64,000 nucleotides of DNA, taken from contig JAXRKP010000416.1 of the NCBI GenBank assembly GCA_037039925.1, forward strand, positions 113,501 through 177,500, in the 5' to 3' direction. Both the position numbers and the translations under genes were made by a program. Shown here piece after piece: positions 54,588-64,000 of the stretch (the first letter of the stretch is position 1; the number at the start of each line of letters is the position of its first letter). The stretch comes from Doris montereyensis (taxonomy: Eukaryota; Mollusca; Gastropoda; Nudibranchia; Dorididae). Below the pieces are notes generated by a model. The model did not search any database and was not told the origin of the DNA. It worked only from the letters and a program-made list of their open reading frames with translations.

Positions 54588-56330
54588 TAAATGAGGAGGA
54601 ATTGATATTAGTGCAGTCCAAACGAGAACTGCGATTTACGATAAATCAGACAAAAATAACTGTAACAGGGATGTAATAGCAAAGCTCTGGACAGAAATTA
54701 ATTCTTGACTAGGCATCGATGGTAAGTTGATTTTATTTATGTTTATTCACGTAACCAACAGGTGAAACAAAGTATGACATATTTTTTTTTCTCGCACAGC
54801 CACAGCTTCATTGCCTGGTCTTCCTGCGCAGGGATTCCTTTCATAAGCAACAGCGTCTGCCTGGGTCTGCACGTCTTGAAGTATGCTTTCCTGGAGAGAC
54901 TGGACACGGTCCTCTTCTTTGTTGTTGTTAATTATGTAGGACACAAACTGCTTTGACTACGTCACACTACACAGGCAAAATCTTCTTTCGCTTCCATTGA
55001 CTTCAACAAGACTCGCCACATGCTTGATGCAATTCCAAATGCACACTCTGCCTGACGCCTTGCTCTTGCTAGTCTGTAGGTAAAAACTCTCTTGTCATTA
55101 GTAAGATACTGTCTGGGAAAAAGTCTCATGCTATTTTTGGTTAAAGGAAAAGCTTCATCTGCCACAAAAAAACGTAAGGCACTTCTTTGGAAGCCGTTCC
55201 AGGACTTGTCGCAGGTTGTGGTATCTTCAGACTGTTGGATTGTAGAAGCTGCTAAAAAGATGTATCCTGTAGTATTCCACTATCACTGGAGCTACCATAG
55301 CCTCCTACCTCAACAATAGTGAATTTTCCAACGGCATCAGCAACAGCCACTAGGACAATCGAATGACAGTTTTTGTAATTATAATATCTCGAACCCGCAT
55401 TATGGGCTGCTCTGATACGTAGCCTACATGTTTTTCCATCAATAGCAGCACCCAGACAGAATGGGAAATTCCATCTTAAGACAAATCTTTTGCTATTTCC
55501 TTCCAAGCATCTTCGTCTGGAGCTGCCATTTCTGTAGGCTGCAGTTTGGTCAATATAACTTTTACCGTTTCCCATACAATCTGGTGTATAGTCGCATGCC
55601 CCATTCTGAAACGAAATCTTAAGGACTCGAAGGACTCGACTGTTGCTACGAATCTGAAATATAAAATTTTGAAATTAAATTTTATTTTGTTTTCAGTTTC
55701 TTAAGCTGATGATAATACTTATGATTAACATTATTCATATCAAAATCACATTGCTATCTTCTTAACTATAAAATTTCAACATGATGTATTTTAGCAATGG
55801 CATGTAAAATAAGGTGGAGCTCGATGCGTGACAACTTTATGAAAAAGTATAAAGATAGAACAATATCTGGACAACTCGCTTCCGCACAAAGAAAATAGTG
55901 ATCAATTTATGAAAGCATGTGTTTCCTGGTGCCTTATATCGCTCCAAGACCAACAACCAGAAATTTAGCTGATGCAACTACTGCCAGCTCCTGTCCAGAG
56001 AGCGAACACAATGATGACTTTGAAGCGGCTGACCAGATAAGCCACTGCTCGTCAGAAGCCCCAGGTCCAACACCACAAACGCTCCCCCCAAAAAAAAAAA
56101 AAACAACAACAAAAAAACAAAAAAGACAACAGAAAGCGAGTTGCCATGGCTCCAGCAGTTGAGCAGGAGATAACTAATGCCATCAGAGAGCCACTCATCT
56201 CTGAGATAGAACTTTTTTTAAAAGTTTGATTGCCATGGTTTCGAAATTTGATGACCTGGAAAGGATGGAATTTCAGAGAGACGTCCAAGATCTTGTAATT
56301 AGATACAGGAAACGTCATCAAATATGAATG
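54588..56330 (+). pseudogene. MADF/BESS-like protein of a Harbinger element, two exons, broken
   Basis: Exon 1 (about 54588-54721) gives VQTRTAIYDKSDKNNCNRDV and IAKLWTEINS, then a TGA, LGID and the donor GATG|GTAAGT. Exon 2 starts after TATTTTAG at about 55797: MACKIRWSSMRDNFMKKYKD, YESMCFLVPYIAPRP, an acidic SCPESEHNDDFEAAD region, a Lys-rich PPKKKK tract and DDLERMEFQRDVQDLVIRYR near 56250-56320. Phases fit (1 base plus 2). MADF proteins are DNA-binding partners of Harbinger transposases. A stop in exon 1, TAGTGA after AQRK and a frameshift in the tail make it a pseudogene. The transposase relic lies antisense in its intron. Confidence 0.72.
54930..55610 (-). pseudogene. HARB1-type (PIF/Harbinger) transposase, broken
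   Basis: - strand pieces show all three catalytic blocks: first Asp in GAAIDGKTCRLR (about 55455-55420), HNAGSRYYNYKNCHSIVL, second Asp in GGYGSSSDSGILQ (about 55300-55265), and Glu in FVADEAFPLTKNSMR (about 55165-55120), followed by RLARARRQAECAFGI and MWRVLLK. It lacks an N-terminus, and frame changes separate the parts, so it is inactive. Such enzymes cut and paste Harbinger DNA, usually at TWA targets. It sits between the two MADF exons on the other strand. Confidence 0.82.
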
Positions 56331-56810
56331 AATATCAGCCAAGGCGGATTCCTCAAGTGCCATTACCTGCTGAATGTGTCAGAGATTATTATGAGGCGAC
56401 TGCCACAGGGGAGAGTTAGTACACCTCTGACTAGTTATCCCAGACTACCGCTTAGCAGCGGGCGAATTTGCCGTCATCGACCGAAAATAAAGTCGTCTTA
56501 ATCCTTCTATCTCTCTTTTAAATCAAACTCAACCTACACAAAAAACTACTAGGTTATACTTAAAGATCTGCTCTGTACGAAGATCTAAGCGGTTTTACTA
56601 GTATATTAGTAGTAAAAGAGATATAGCTCTTCAAAAATAGCTAACTTAACGGTCTGACACGAATTTGAATTGGTTATATTATGGTGTTGTCATAACCAAA
56701 ATAAACAAAAAGTTTCTGGTTTTACACAGTTATGTTTATGCATTTCGTCTGTCTGTCTTTACTCGCATGTATTTACATGCATTTTATGTATGTTTTCATG
56801 TATGTTATGT
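56331..56810. other. Spacer between Harbinger and LINE relics, no gene seen
   Basis: AT-rich text without recognisable motifs. It probably contains the right end of the Harbinger element. Confidence 0.4.
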
Positions 56811-56814
56811 GTAG

Positions 56815-58440
56815 TTGCATATAGAAAGTATGTCACCAATCACATATTATGAAACAAGGCGTAAAGATCAATTATTAAGAGTAACAAGTAATCGAGATGT
56901 GACAGCTGAAGGTGTAGATGTATCAATGGAAGAACTCCAAACAGCTATAAGAAAAGTGAAATTAGGAAAAGCCCCAGGAGCAGATCAAGTTTATCCATGA
57001 ATGATTAAAAATCAAAAGAGAGAGGCAGACAAACTATCACATGCAATATGCCAACAAGCATGGAAGTCCAAACAGGTACTAGACGACTGGGAAAAGGGAA
57101 AGGTAGTACCAATACACAAGAAAGTATCAACTATGGAATGCTCAAACTATAGAGAGATATCACTACTTAGCGTACCAGGAAAAGTGTATGCCAGGATTCT
57201 GGAAATGAGACTACGGAAAAGAGTAGAGAATCAGATCGAAGAACACCAGAGTGGATTTAGACCAGGTAAATAAGTGTAAAAGACCACATATTTACAATTA
57301 GACAAAAAATAGAAAAATTCCTTGAGGGAAACACTTGCACCTGTGTTTTATTGACTTAGAAAAGGCATTTGACACTGTGAGGAGGGACGAACTATGGCAT
57401 TCCTTAAAAGAACACAGCGTAGAGCAAAATTTAATAGAAGCCATTGAAACGTTTTACAATAAACCAACATATGCAGTGAGAGTAGCTGGAAATGTATCTG
57501 CAGAATTGGATGTAGATATAGGAGTAAGACAGGGTTGTATCCTAAGCCCTCTTTTGTTTATCACATGTATGGATTCAGTCGCAAAGGCATCCTCAAAAAT
57601 GAAGAAAATGAATGTAGGTATGTGGAAGCTCAAACCAGTAAATGTATCAAGGCTTTCATTTGCCGATGATTTAGTTCTGTTTGGAAAATCAGAAAGTAGA
57701 AAGTGACCTTCAGTAGAATGAACCAAATAATAGAGTAATGAGAGTAAATGCAAAGAAAAACAAAACAATGCTAGTAACTAGGGAAGCTAAAACACAAAAT
57801 CTTAAATTGGGCAGAGAGAATTTAGAACAAGTTCGAAGCTACAATTACCTAGAGAGTAATATTTAACTCAGATGGAAAACTAAGAGAAGAAATCAGTCAG
57901 AGAATCAAAAAGGCAAGTGCAATATATAACCACCTTGGAAAGCTATTTGTAGGTAAGCAAGAACTGTCAACAAAAACCAAAATGGCATATACAATACAGT
58001 TTATTGTCCTACTCTCCTCTATGGCAGCGAAACCTGGACATTAGACAGTAGAGAATACAGTAGAGTGCAAGCAGCCGAAATGAAATATCTAAGAAGAGTA
58101 GTAAGTAGGGAAAACTGAAAGAAACAAATCAGAAACACAACAATAACAGATCAAACCAAAGCAGATGGCATGAAAACTAAGATAGAAAAAATCAATTGAG
58201 ATGGTTTGGGCATGTAAACAGAATGAATGACAATAGAATAGCTAAACCAGTATACAGTGCTAAAGCCCAAGGTAAAAGACCAAAAGGCAGACCTCGGAAA
58301 AAATGGGAAGAAGATATAAAAAGAGGCACTGAAGCATATAAATTTAACTCTTTTGGAAGGAAACAGAAAATGCCAGGACAGGGCATCCTGGAGAAAGATC
58401 ATCTCGGGCATCTGAACCCATACACCGAAAGGTGAAATGG
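56815..58440 (+). mobile_element. RTE-like LINE with reverse transcriptase, decayed
   Basis: Motifs in order: MEELQTAIRKVKLGKAPGAD (56924-56985), WEKGKVVPIHKK and SNYREISLLSVPGKVYARIL (57088-57200), EEHQSGFRPGK, motif A CFIDLEKAFDTV (57343-57380, Asp present), GVRQGCILSPLLF (motif B, 57520-57560), motif C LSFADDLVLFG (57650-57685, both Asp present), then EISQRIKKAS, LLYGSETWT, LRWFGHVNRMND and the tail GKRPKGRPRKKWEEDIKRG. Interruptions: TGA at 56998, TAA at 57271, frame shifts near 57340 and 57700 and TGA at 57704. The endonuclease part is missing. Same family as 4585-5140. Confidence 0.85.
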
Positions 58441-58484
58441 AAACCGATAAAAAAAGAAAGAAAGAAATATAATAATGGTGTGTT

Positions 58485-58700
58485 TGTCGTACCGGTAGAG
58501 CGTTCGACTTGGGATCGTGGGGGCTGGCGTTATATTGTAATTGGCGTTATATTATTGTAATTGTAATGTAATGTTGTGGTTCGCCCAGGCTATGGTGGAA
58601 GCGTTTTCTTTGTCCCAAACAAATCCGACAGTAATGCTCCTAACACTAACAGGCATCATGTGTCGTCAGATATATGGAGAAAAAGAAATTAATGTAAATT
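58485..58700 (+). repeat. tRNA-like SINE relic next to the LINE
   Basis: CCGGTAGAGCGTTCGACTTG and GATCGTGGGGG look like the A-box side of a tRNA, and ATGTTGTGGTTCGCCC a degenerate B-box. The body has CAAACAAATCCGACAGTAAT and CTCCTAACACTAACAGG. It directly follows the LINE tail and an AAGAAAGAAAG run. Confidence 0.5.
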
Positions 58701-58764
58701 GACCGTCAAATATTCTTTTGCCAGCAAACTATAGATTGCTGCACATGTTTCTGGAATTATAATT

Positions 58765-58975
58765 AAAAAGGCTGGCTGAGAATCGCAGATCTTGAATTTC
58801 TACCTGTTGTGAGGAATCGAAGTGTTACCATGAGTCTTTCATGAGTGCTTATGGGTGATCGCATGACTGTCGTCTGCTTATCAACCAACGGTGAAACCAG
58901 CGACAGCAAATTTAAAAATACGATTCTTCGTCCATCCTCATAAAGTTGTTGAAATCTTCCGGTAAAGCTCGATTT
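58765..58975 (-). pseudogene. HARB1-type transposase N-terminal fragment
   Basis: - strand frames give NNFMRMDEESYF, LLSLVSPLVDKQTTVMRSPI, STHERLMVTLRFLTTG: the conserved RM....F..LL..V.P.I....T.MR..I...ERL.VTLRFLATG region at the N-terminus of Harbinger transposases. One frame change occurs near 58915. No catalytic domain follows. Confidence 0.75.
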
Positions 58976-59545
58976 CCTCCAAAATATGTGCATGTATGGA
59001 AAAGCTCTGATTTCCTCCAAAAATGTGCATGTATGGAAAAGCTCTGATTTCCTCCAAAATATGTGTATGTATGGAAAGCTCTGATTTCCTCTGAAATGTA
59101 TTTGAAAGCTCTAATTTCCTCCAAAATATGTGTATGTATGGAAAAGCTCTGATTTCCTCCAAAATATGGGAATAGAAGCTCTCATTTCCTCCAAAATATG
59201 TGTATGTATGGAAGCTCTCATTTCCTCCAAAATATGTGTATGTATGGAAGCTCTCATTTCCTCCAAAATATGTGTATGTATGGAGAAAGCTCTGATTTCC
59301 TCCAAATTAAATATGTATGAGAAAGCTCTGTTTTCTCCAAAATTTGTGTATGTATGGAAAAGCTCTGATTTCCTCCAAAATATGTGTACTATGTATGGGA
59401 AAAGCTCTGAGTTCCTCCAACATTTGTGTATGTATGGGAAATTGAACGTTCTGATTTCCTCCAAAATATATGAAAATGTCTTGGAAAGCTCTGATTTCCT
59501 CACAAAATATTTGTATGTATGGAAATCTTTGATTTACCCCAAATC
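58970..59545 (+). repeat. 36-38-bp minisatellite
   Basis: AGCTCTGATTTCCTCCAAAA plus TATGTGTATGTATGGAA, about fifteen copies at 36-38-base spacing, grown from the edge of the transposase fragment. Confidence 0.93.
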
Positions 59546-59674
59546 TATTTATATGGCTAGGAAAAATTGAACGTTCTTTTTTTTCTTTTTAAAAACTGAT
59601 CATAAATCGTTAAATATGTGTCTTGGAACTAGCCATGACGTGGCTCACTCACTGTTGGGCTGTGCTGTTTGTGT

Positions 59675-60315
59675 GCTATGACAAATCTGATCGTTGTTAA
59701 ATCTGTGCTGTGGCTGTGTGCTATGACAAATCTGATCGTTGTTAGTTAAATATGTTCTGTGTCTGTGCGCTGTGACAAATCTGATCGTTGTTAAATCTGT
59801 GCTGTGTCTGTGTGCTATGACAAATCTGATCGTTGTTAAATCTGTGCTGTGGCTGTGTGCTATGACAAATCTGATTGTTGTTAAATATGTGCTGTGGCTG
59901 TGTGCTGTGACAAATCTGATTGTTGTTAAATCTGTGCTGTGTCTGTGTGTAATGACAAATCTGATTGTTGTTAAATCTGTGCTGTGTCTGTGTGCTATGA
60001 TAAATCTGAATGTTGTTAATTAAATCTGTGCTGTGTCTGTGTGCTATGACAAATCTGATTGTTGTTAAATATGTGCTGTGTCTGTGTGCTATGACAAACC
60101 TGAACGTTGTTAAATCTGTGCTGTGTCTGTGTGCTAATGAGTATGACAAATTTGATAGTTGTTAAATATGTGCTGTGTCTGTGTGCTGTGACAAATCTGA
60201 TCGTTGTTAAATCTGTGCTGTGTCTGTGTGCTATGACAAATCTGATCGTTGTTAAATCTGTGCTGTGTCTGTGTGCTATGACAAATCTGATAGTTGTTAA
60301 TTAAATCTGTGCTGT
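59675..60315 (+). repeat. 45-bp minisatellite
   Basis: TGCTATGACAAATCTGATCG, TTGTTAAATCTGTGCTG and TGTCTGTG, fourteen copies with TC/TT and ATC/ATA variants. Because 45 is divisible by three, open frames persist. Confidence 0.94.
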
Positions 60316-60865
60316 CGATTGTGATGTATAATACTAATATCTGCTAGTCATTTTCACCTTTACCGAGGCACTAAAATTCCATCGACTGTCGGCCAGCGTC
60401 CGGTCCATCGTTCAGTGAGACGCATCGTCTCGGGAACGTTGATTCCCATTTCGGTCCCAGCCCCTTGCCTGGGTAAACTTTCAACTGACCATACCGTATT
60501 ACGACCAACATCTTCATGTCAAATACGCTCAACTATATTTCACCTGTACGGTTTCCATGACACAAAACGTCGGGCGTAAGTCGGCCGTCTTACCGCCGTA
60601 CTTTTGCAAATACGCCGCAGGTAGCGATTTTTCGCAAAACTACGACTGTCTTTTCCATTCATCCGAGCCGAATCCCCCTGTGTCATGCTGGCGGGAACTG
60701 TGGTGTGTAGTTTGCACTGACGATTTGGCTCAGCCCGCCGTCCCCCGTACATCGATGTACACGGATCTCGTTGTGTGTATTTTTTTCATTCACTGGAACG
60801 AATCCACAGCTCATCAGAAATTATTCAGACCTTTCTTTACAATGAAGTTCTCTTTGGAGATTAAT
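60316..60865. other. GC-richer, CpG-rich segment, no gene recognised
   Basis: CpG is frequent here (for example 60590-60740), unlike its surroundings. It sits just before the MADF exon and could be the promoter or terminal part of the Harbinger element. A similar CpG-rich text occurs at 53035-53220. Confidence 0.35.
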
Positions 60866-60867
60866 TG

Positions 60868-61384
60868 AAAAACATTGAGCTCGTTAGACCAAATCTGTGG
60901 TGCAACACATCGTTAGCACAATACAAGGACATACAGCTGCAACAAAACGTATGGCAAAAAATTGCAGATGAGATGAACGAAGCCACAATGTCATGTAAGT
61001 ACTGGCATTATTATCTTTAATAGTATGGTTGTCAAGATTAAGCATGTTTTATTTTATAATTAAACCAAAAAAAGTATCATTATTTTGTTTTATGTTCTTT
61101 CAATCGTCATTTAATTGTTGTTGTGTTATTGTCTGTTTATTTGTTGTTGGTGTTGTTGTTGGTGGTGGTGATGGTGGTGGTGGTGGCCGTCATTATTATC
61201 ATCAACATCATTGATTGTTTCAGGGGAAGATTGGAGAAAGGTCTGGCGCCAGAAGAGGGTTGCTTTTACAAGAAAAAAAGGAACTGCAGTCATTACCAAG
61301 TGGGTCAGCAGTACAAGAAATCAGGAAAAACCCTCTGGATGATCAAATGACTTTCCTCATTGCTCTAACAGAGAATAGAAGGTA
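60868..61384 (+). pseudogene. MADF-domain protein of a Harbinger element, two exons
   Basis: Exon 1 (about 60868-60994) gives IELVRPNLWCNTSLAQYKDI, QLQQNVWQKIADEMNEATMS and the donor TCAT|GTAAGT. Exon 2 follows TTGTTTCAG at 61224: GEDWRKVWRQKR-like text, then in another frame GSAVQEIRKNPLDDQMTFLI and ALTENRR, which resembles a BESS motif, at the donor-like AAGG|GTAAAT-type end near 61384. The first exon is intact as a MADF first half; the second has at least one frame change. It is probably the partner gene of the transposase at 62516-63411. Confidence 0.65.
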
Positions 61385-61495
61385 AATATACATTTCGTTG
61401 TGATTGTAAAAGTATCATGTAGAAGCATATATTGTCATAGTCTCATCTCAAAACATCAACAATAGTTGTATACAAAGATCAAACTGACCAAGTAG

Positions 61496-61507
61496 ATCGT
61501 AGTAGTA

Positions 61508-61583
<76 letters not shown>

Positions 61584-61613
61584 CAGTTGTGGTGGTAGTA
61601 GTAGTAATAATAA

Positions 61614-61652
<39 letters not shown>

Positions 61653-62153
61653 AGATAGTAGATAGTAATAGAGATAGTAGTAGTAATAGTAGTAGTAGTA
61701 GTAATAGTAGTAGTAGTAGTAGTAATAGTAGTAGTAGTAGTAATAGTAATAGTAGTAGTAATAGTAATAGTAATAGTAGTAGTGGTAGTAATAGTAGTAG
61801 TAGTAATAGTAGTAGTGGTAGTAATAGTAGTAGTGGTAGTAATAGTAGTAGTGGTAGTAATAGTAGTAGTGGTGGTAGTAGTGGTAGTCGTAGAGATAGT
61901 AGTAGAGATAGTAGTAGAGATAGTAGTAGAGATAGTAGTAGAGATAGTAGTAGAGATAGTAGTAGTAGAGATAGTAGTAGAGATAGTAGTAGTAATAGTA
62001 GTAGTAGATAGTAGTAGAGATAGTAGTAGTAATAGTAGTAGTAATAGTAGTAGTAATAGTAGTAGTAATAGTAGTAATAGTAGTAGTATTAATAGTAGTA
62101 GTAGTAGTAGTAGTAGCAGCAGCAACAGTAGCAGCAACAGCAGTAGTAGTAGC

Positions 62154-62201
<48 letters not shown>

Positions 62202-62215
62202 AGCAGTGGCAGCAG
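61496..62215 (+). repeat. (AGT)n trinucleotide array, about 720 bp
   Basis: AGT triplets with interspersed AAT, GGT, AGC and AGAGATAGT hexamer variants; the block 61885-61990 is a 12-base AGT-AGT-AGA-GAT repeat. Poly-Ser, poly-Val and poly-Thr frames on both strands are by-products. Confidence 0.97.
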
Positions 62216-62308
62216 CAGTAACAGAGACTTTAAAAAGCAGTGTCATACAGTAATCTTCATCAATCGCCATCATCGAAATGAAATAAAACACAAGATTTTT
62301 CCGCTTTA

Positions 62309-62332
62309 TCTCTCTCTCTCTCTCTCTCTCTC
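62309..62332 (+). repeat. (TC)n microsatellite
   Basis: About twelve TC dinucleotides. Confidence 0.9.
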
Positions 62333-62515
62333 GTTCAGTTCACAATAGTACTTCCAGCAATCTTGCCTGTCCACCGTCAATGGAATGTTCATGGTCTGAC
62401 GGGGAAAAGTGGAACAGTGATAGCATCAGAGAGGAGAATTAGAACCTGGAAGTCCAAGGTATGTCCAAACACATAAATCAGACATTTATATACTGATCTT
62501 GCCGTGGCAAGGGTC

Positions 62516-63411
62516 TCATGTTAAAGAACTTGTTAAATGTGTCTCTGGCTTGTATTGCCTCATTTGTAGCCCTGTTTCTGTTCTACACAACGGTTGCAGT
62601 AGTGGTGCTTGTTCGAAAGGTTCTGTCTCATTAGGTGGGTCGTAGATGGTGGAGCAGCGTTGTTTTTGCTGCATATTATGCAACACCGTTGTGGCTTTTA
62701 CAATGCTTTCAACACGTTCAGACTTGAGAGTGATTTTGGGTTGGTAAATCCGCCACCTTTGGGCTTTGGGATAAGATGCCAAAGCGTTTTCCACAACCCG
62801 CCTGGCCCTACAGTGGCGATAGTTGTAAACTTGTTGTTCTCTACTTGTGCTTTTGCCTGGATAAGGTCTCATCAAATGTTTCTTTAGTGGAAAGGCCTCG
62901 TCCGCCACAAACACATAAGGTACTGGTCCTAATTCCTCTGATCCGGTAATAAAGTCATCAGCAGGAAGCTGTATTGAATTAGGATTTGCCAATGTTATCC
63001 CCAGTGGCGATGTTACGAAGATCCTCCATCTGACACTGATTGTTTGCCATAAGCACCTACATCGATGTATACAAATTTGTAGTCGGCACCAACGCCCTTG
63101 ACACAAGAGAAAAGCAATGTTGTTTGTAATTGTAAAAAAGAGAGCCACTGTTGTGTGGAGCTTGTATTAGGACGCGCTTTCCATACAGTGTGGAAAGTCC
63201 AATCATTTAGAAAAACCTAAAGCTTTTTCTTTGCATCCCCTCCTGGTCTTAGGAAAAAAAGCATGAATTTCTCTTGCATTGTTGTCCAGATGGCGTCACA
63301 CACCTCAGTAACTATCTTTGAAACTGTGGTGTGACCAACTCGATACTGGGAGGCCAATGATTTGTATGATTCTCCAGTTGCCAAAAATCTGAGGAAAAAT
63401 ACAAACATCAA
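62516..63411 (-). pseudogene. HARB1-type (PIF/Harbinger) transposase, nearly full catalytic part, inactivated
   Basis: Starting at 63411 on the - strand: LRFLATGESYKSLASQYRVG and HTTVSKIVTEVCDAIW (helix-turn-helix), a gap, GKRVLIQAPHNSG (about 63180) directly after a truncated GAID block, FYNYKQHCF, a second-Asp block GAYGKQ.SDGG near 63040, then FVADEAFPLKKHLMRPYPG with the catalytic Glu (about 62920-62865), YNYRHCRARRVVENA and VKATTVLHNMQQ. Bases encoding the first catalytic Asp (AIDGK) are deleted near 63185, and several frame changes occur, so it is inactive. It converges on the MADF gene at 60868 across the AGT array. Confidence 0.85.
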
Positions 63412-63699
63412 TTACTTTTTGTGTGCATAATCTCTACAATAAAATATAAGAAATTCTATAGATATATCATCAGCAGTAGATCTAGATCTATAAAAAAGAA
63501 AGCATGCATAAACAAACAAACAAATTCAATTTGTTTCCAACAGGTCACGCAATTTCCTGACACACCTTCGACTTCGAGTGAGATATTTCCAAACAAGAGA
63601 GCAGCAGACACGAGAGAATATGAGCATGGGTGAAAGAAGGCCAGGAAGTTTCCAAGGTTGGTGATCTAAATCTAATCGTCCAGCTGAGGCGACGACCAG

Positions 63700-64000
63700 C
63701 AATAACACGGATACTATCAGCAATTGGTAACACGGATACTATCAACCAATTGGTAAGAACACGGATACTATCAACCATGTGGCCAATTGGTAAGAACACG
63801 GATACTATCAACCAATTGGTAAGAACACGGATGCTATCAACCAATTGGTAAGAACACGGATACTATCAACCAATTGGCAAGAACACGGATACTATCAACC
63901 AATTGGCAAGAACACGGATACTATCAACCATGTGGTAAGAACACGGATACTATCAACCATGTGGCACGAACACGGATACTATCAACCATGTGGCAAGAAC
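63700..64000 (+). repeat. 29-bp minisatellite, continues past the window
   Basis: GGTAAGAACACGGATACTAT plus CAACCAATT repeats at exactly 29 bases (63841 and 63870), about ten copies, with CATGTGG replacing CAATTGG toward the right. The left copies are truncated. Confidence 0.94.

Noticed and set aside
61448..62348. Poly-Ser, poly-Val, poly-Thr and poly-Leu frames
   Set aside because: AGT trinucleotide repeat read in different frames.

Overview
This window looks like nuclear DNA of a metazoan invertebrate, most probably a lophotrochozoan and plausibly a gastropod mollusc. It has AT-rich intergenic DNA, long introns with GT..AG borders, tRNA-headed SINEs, PIF/Harbinger transposons and an extreme density of tandem repeats. 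The organism cannot be named from sequence alone. No bacterial operon, CRISPR array, rRNA or intact tRNA gene was seen.

Two host genes can be rebuilt exon by exon, and they converge. On the + strand, 6045-17837, lies OSTM1, the lysosomal single-pass membrane partner of the ClC-7 chloride/proton antiporter. It has five recognisable exons, a signal peptide, a cysteine-rich luminal domain and a C-terminal transmembrane helix. On the - strand, 48985 down to 29150, lies SIAE, sialate O-acetylesterase, with ten coding exons, a signal peptide, the catalytic GQSNM motif, WYQG and RWHQTAD. Splice phases agree across almost every junction. One apparent single-base loss in OSTM1 exon 1 and three in SIAE (exons 2, 6 and 9) break the frame. 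Adding back one base at each makes every junction phase agree and gives about 311 and 578 residues, close to the family sizes, so these look more like consensus errors than decay.

Region by region: 1-3935 is a decayed Polinton/adintovirus-like element (an unclassified element protein, a possible capsid-like protein, a phospholipase A2-like protein and a retroviral-type integrase). 4.2-5.2 kb holds two different LINE remnants back to back. 6.0-17.8 kb is OSTM1, whose third intron is almost entirely a 5.3-kb TG-rich satellite. 18-23.2 kb is a run of minisatellites. 23.5-29 kb is sparse, with a SINE, a LINE tail and one arm of a dispersed inverted repeat. 29-49 kb is SIAE, whose introns hold a 4.7-kb 29-bp minisatellite, long CT and TA microsatellites, an unclassified transposase relic, several smaller arrays and a small dispersed repeat family. 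50-64 kb is a graveyard of PIF/Harbinger elements (HARB1-type transposases and MADF-domain proteins) with a LINE and more arrays.

The most unusual items are a 57-bp (19-codon) tandem repeat that multiplies the end of SIAE exon 9 together with its splice donor; an 84-bp duplication that doubles the splice acceptor of OSTM1 exon 4; four sequence-unrelated minisatellites sharing an exact 29-bp period; and a Harbinger locus in which the transposase lies antisense inside the intron of its MADF partner gene.
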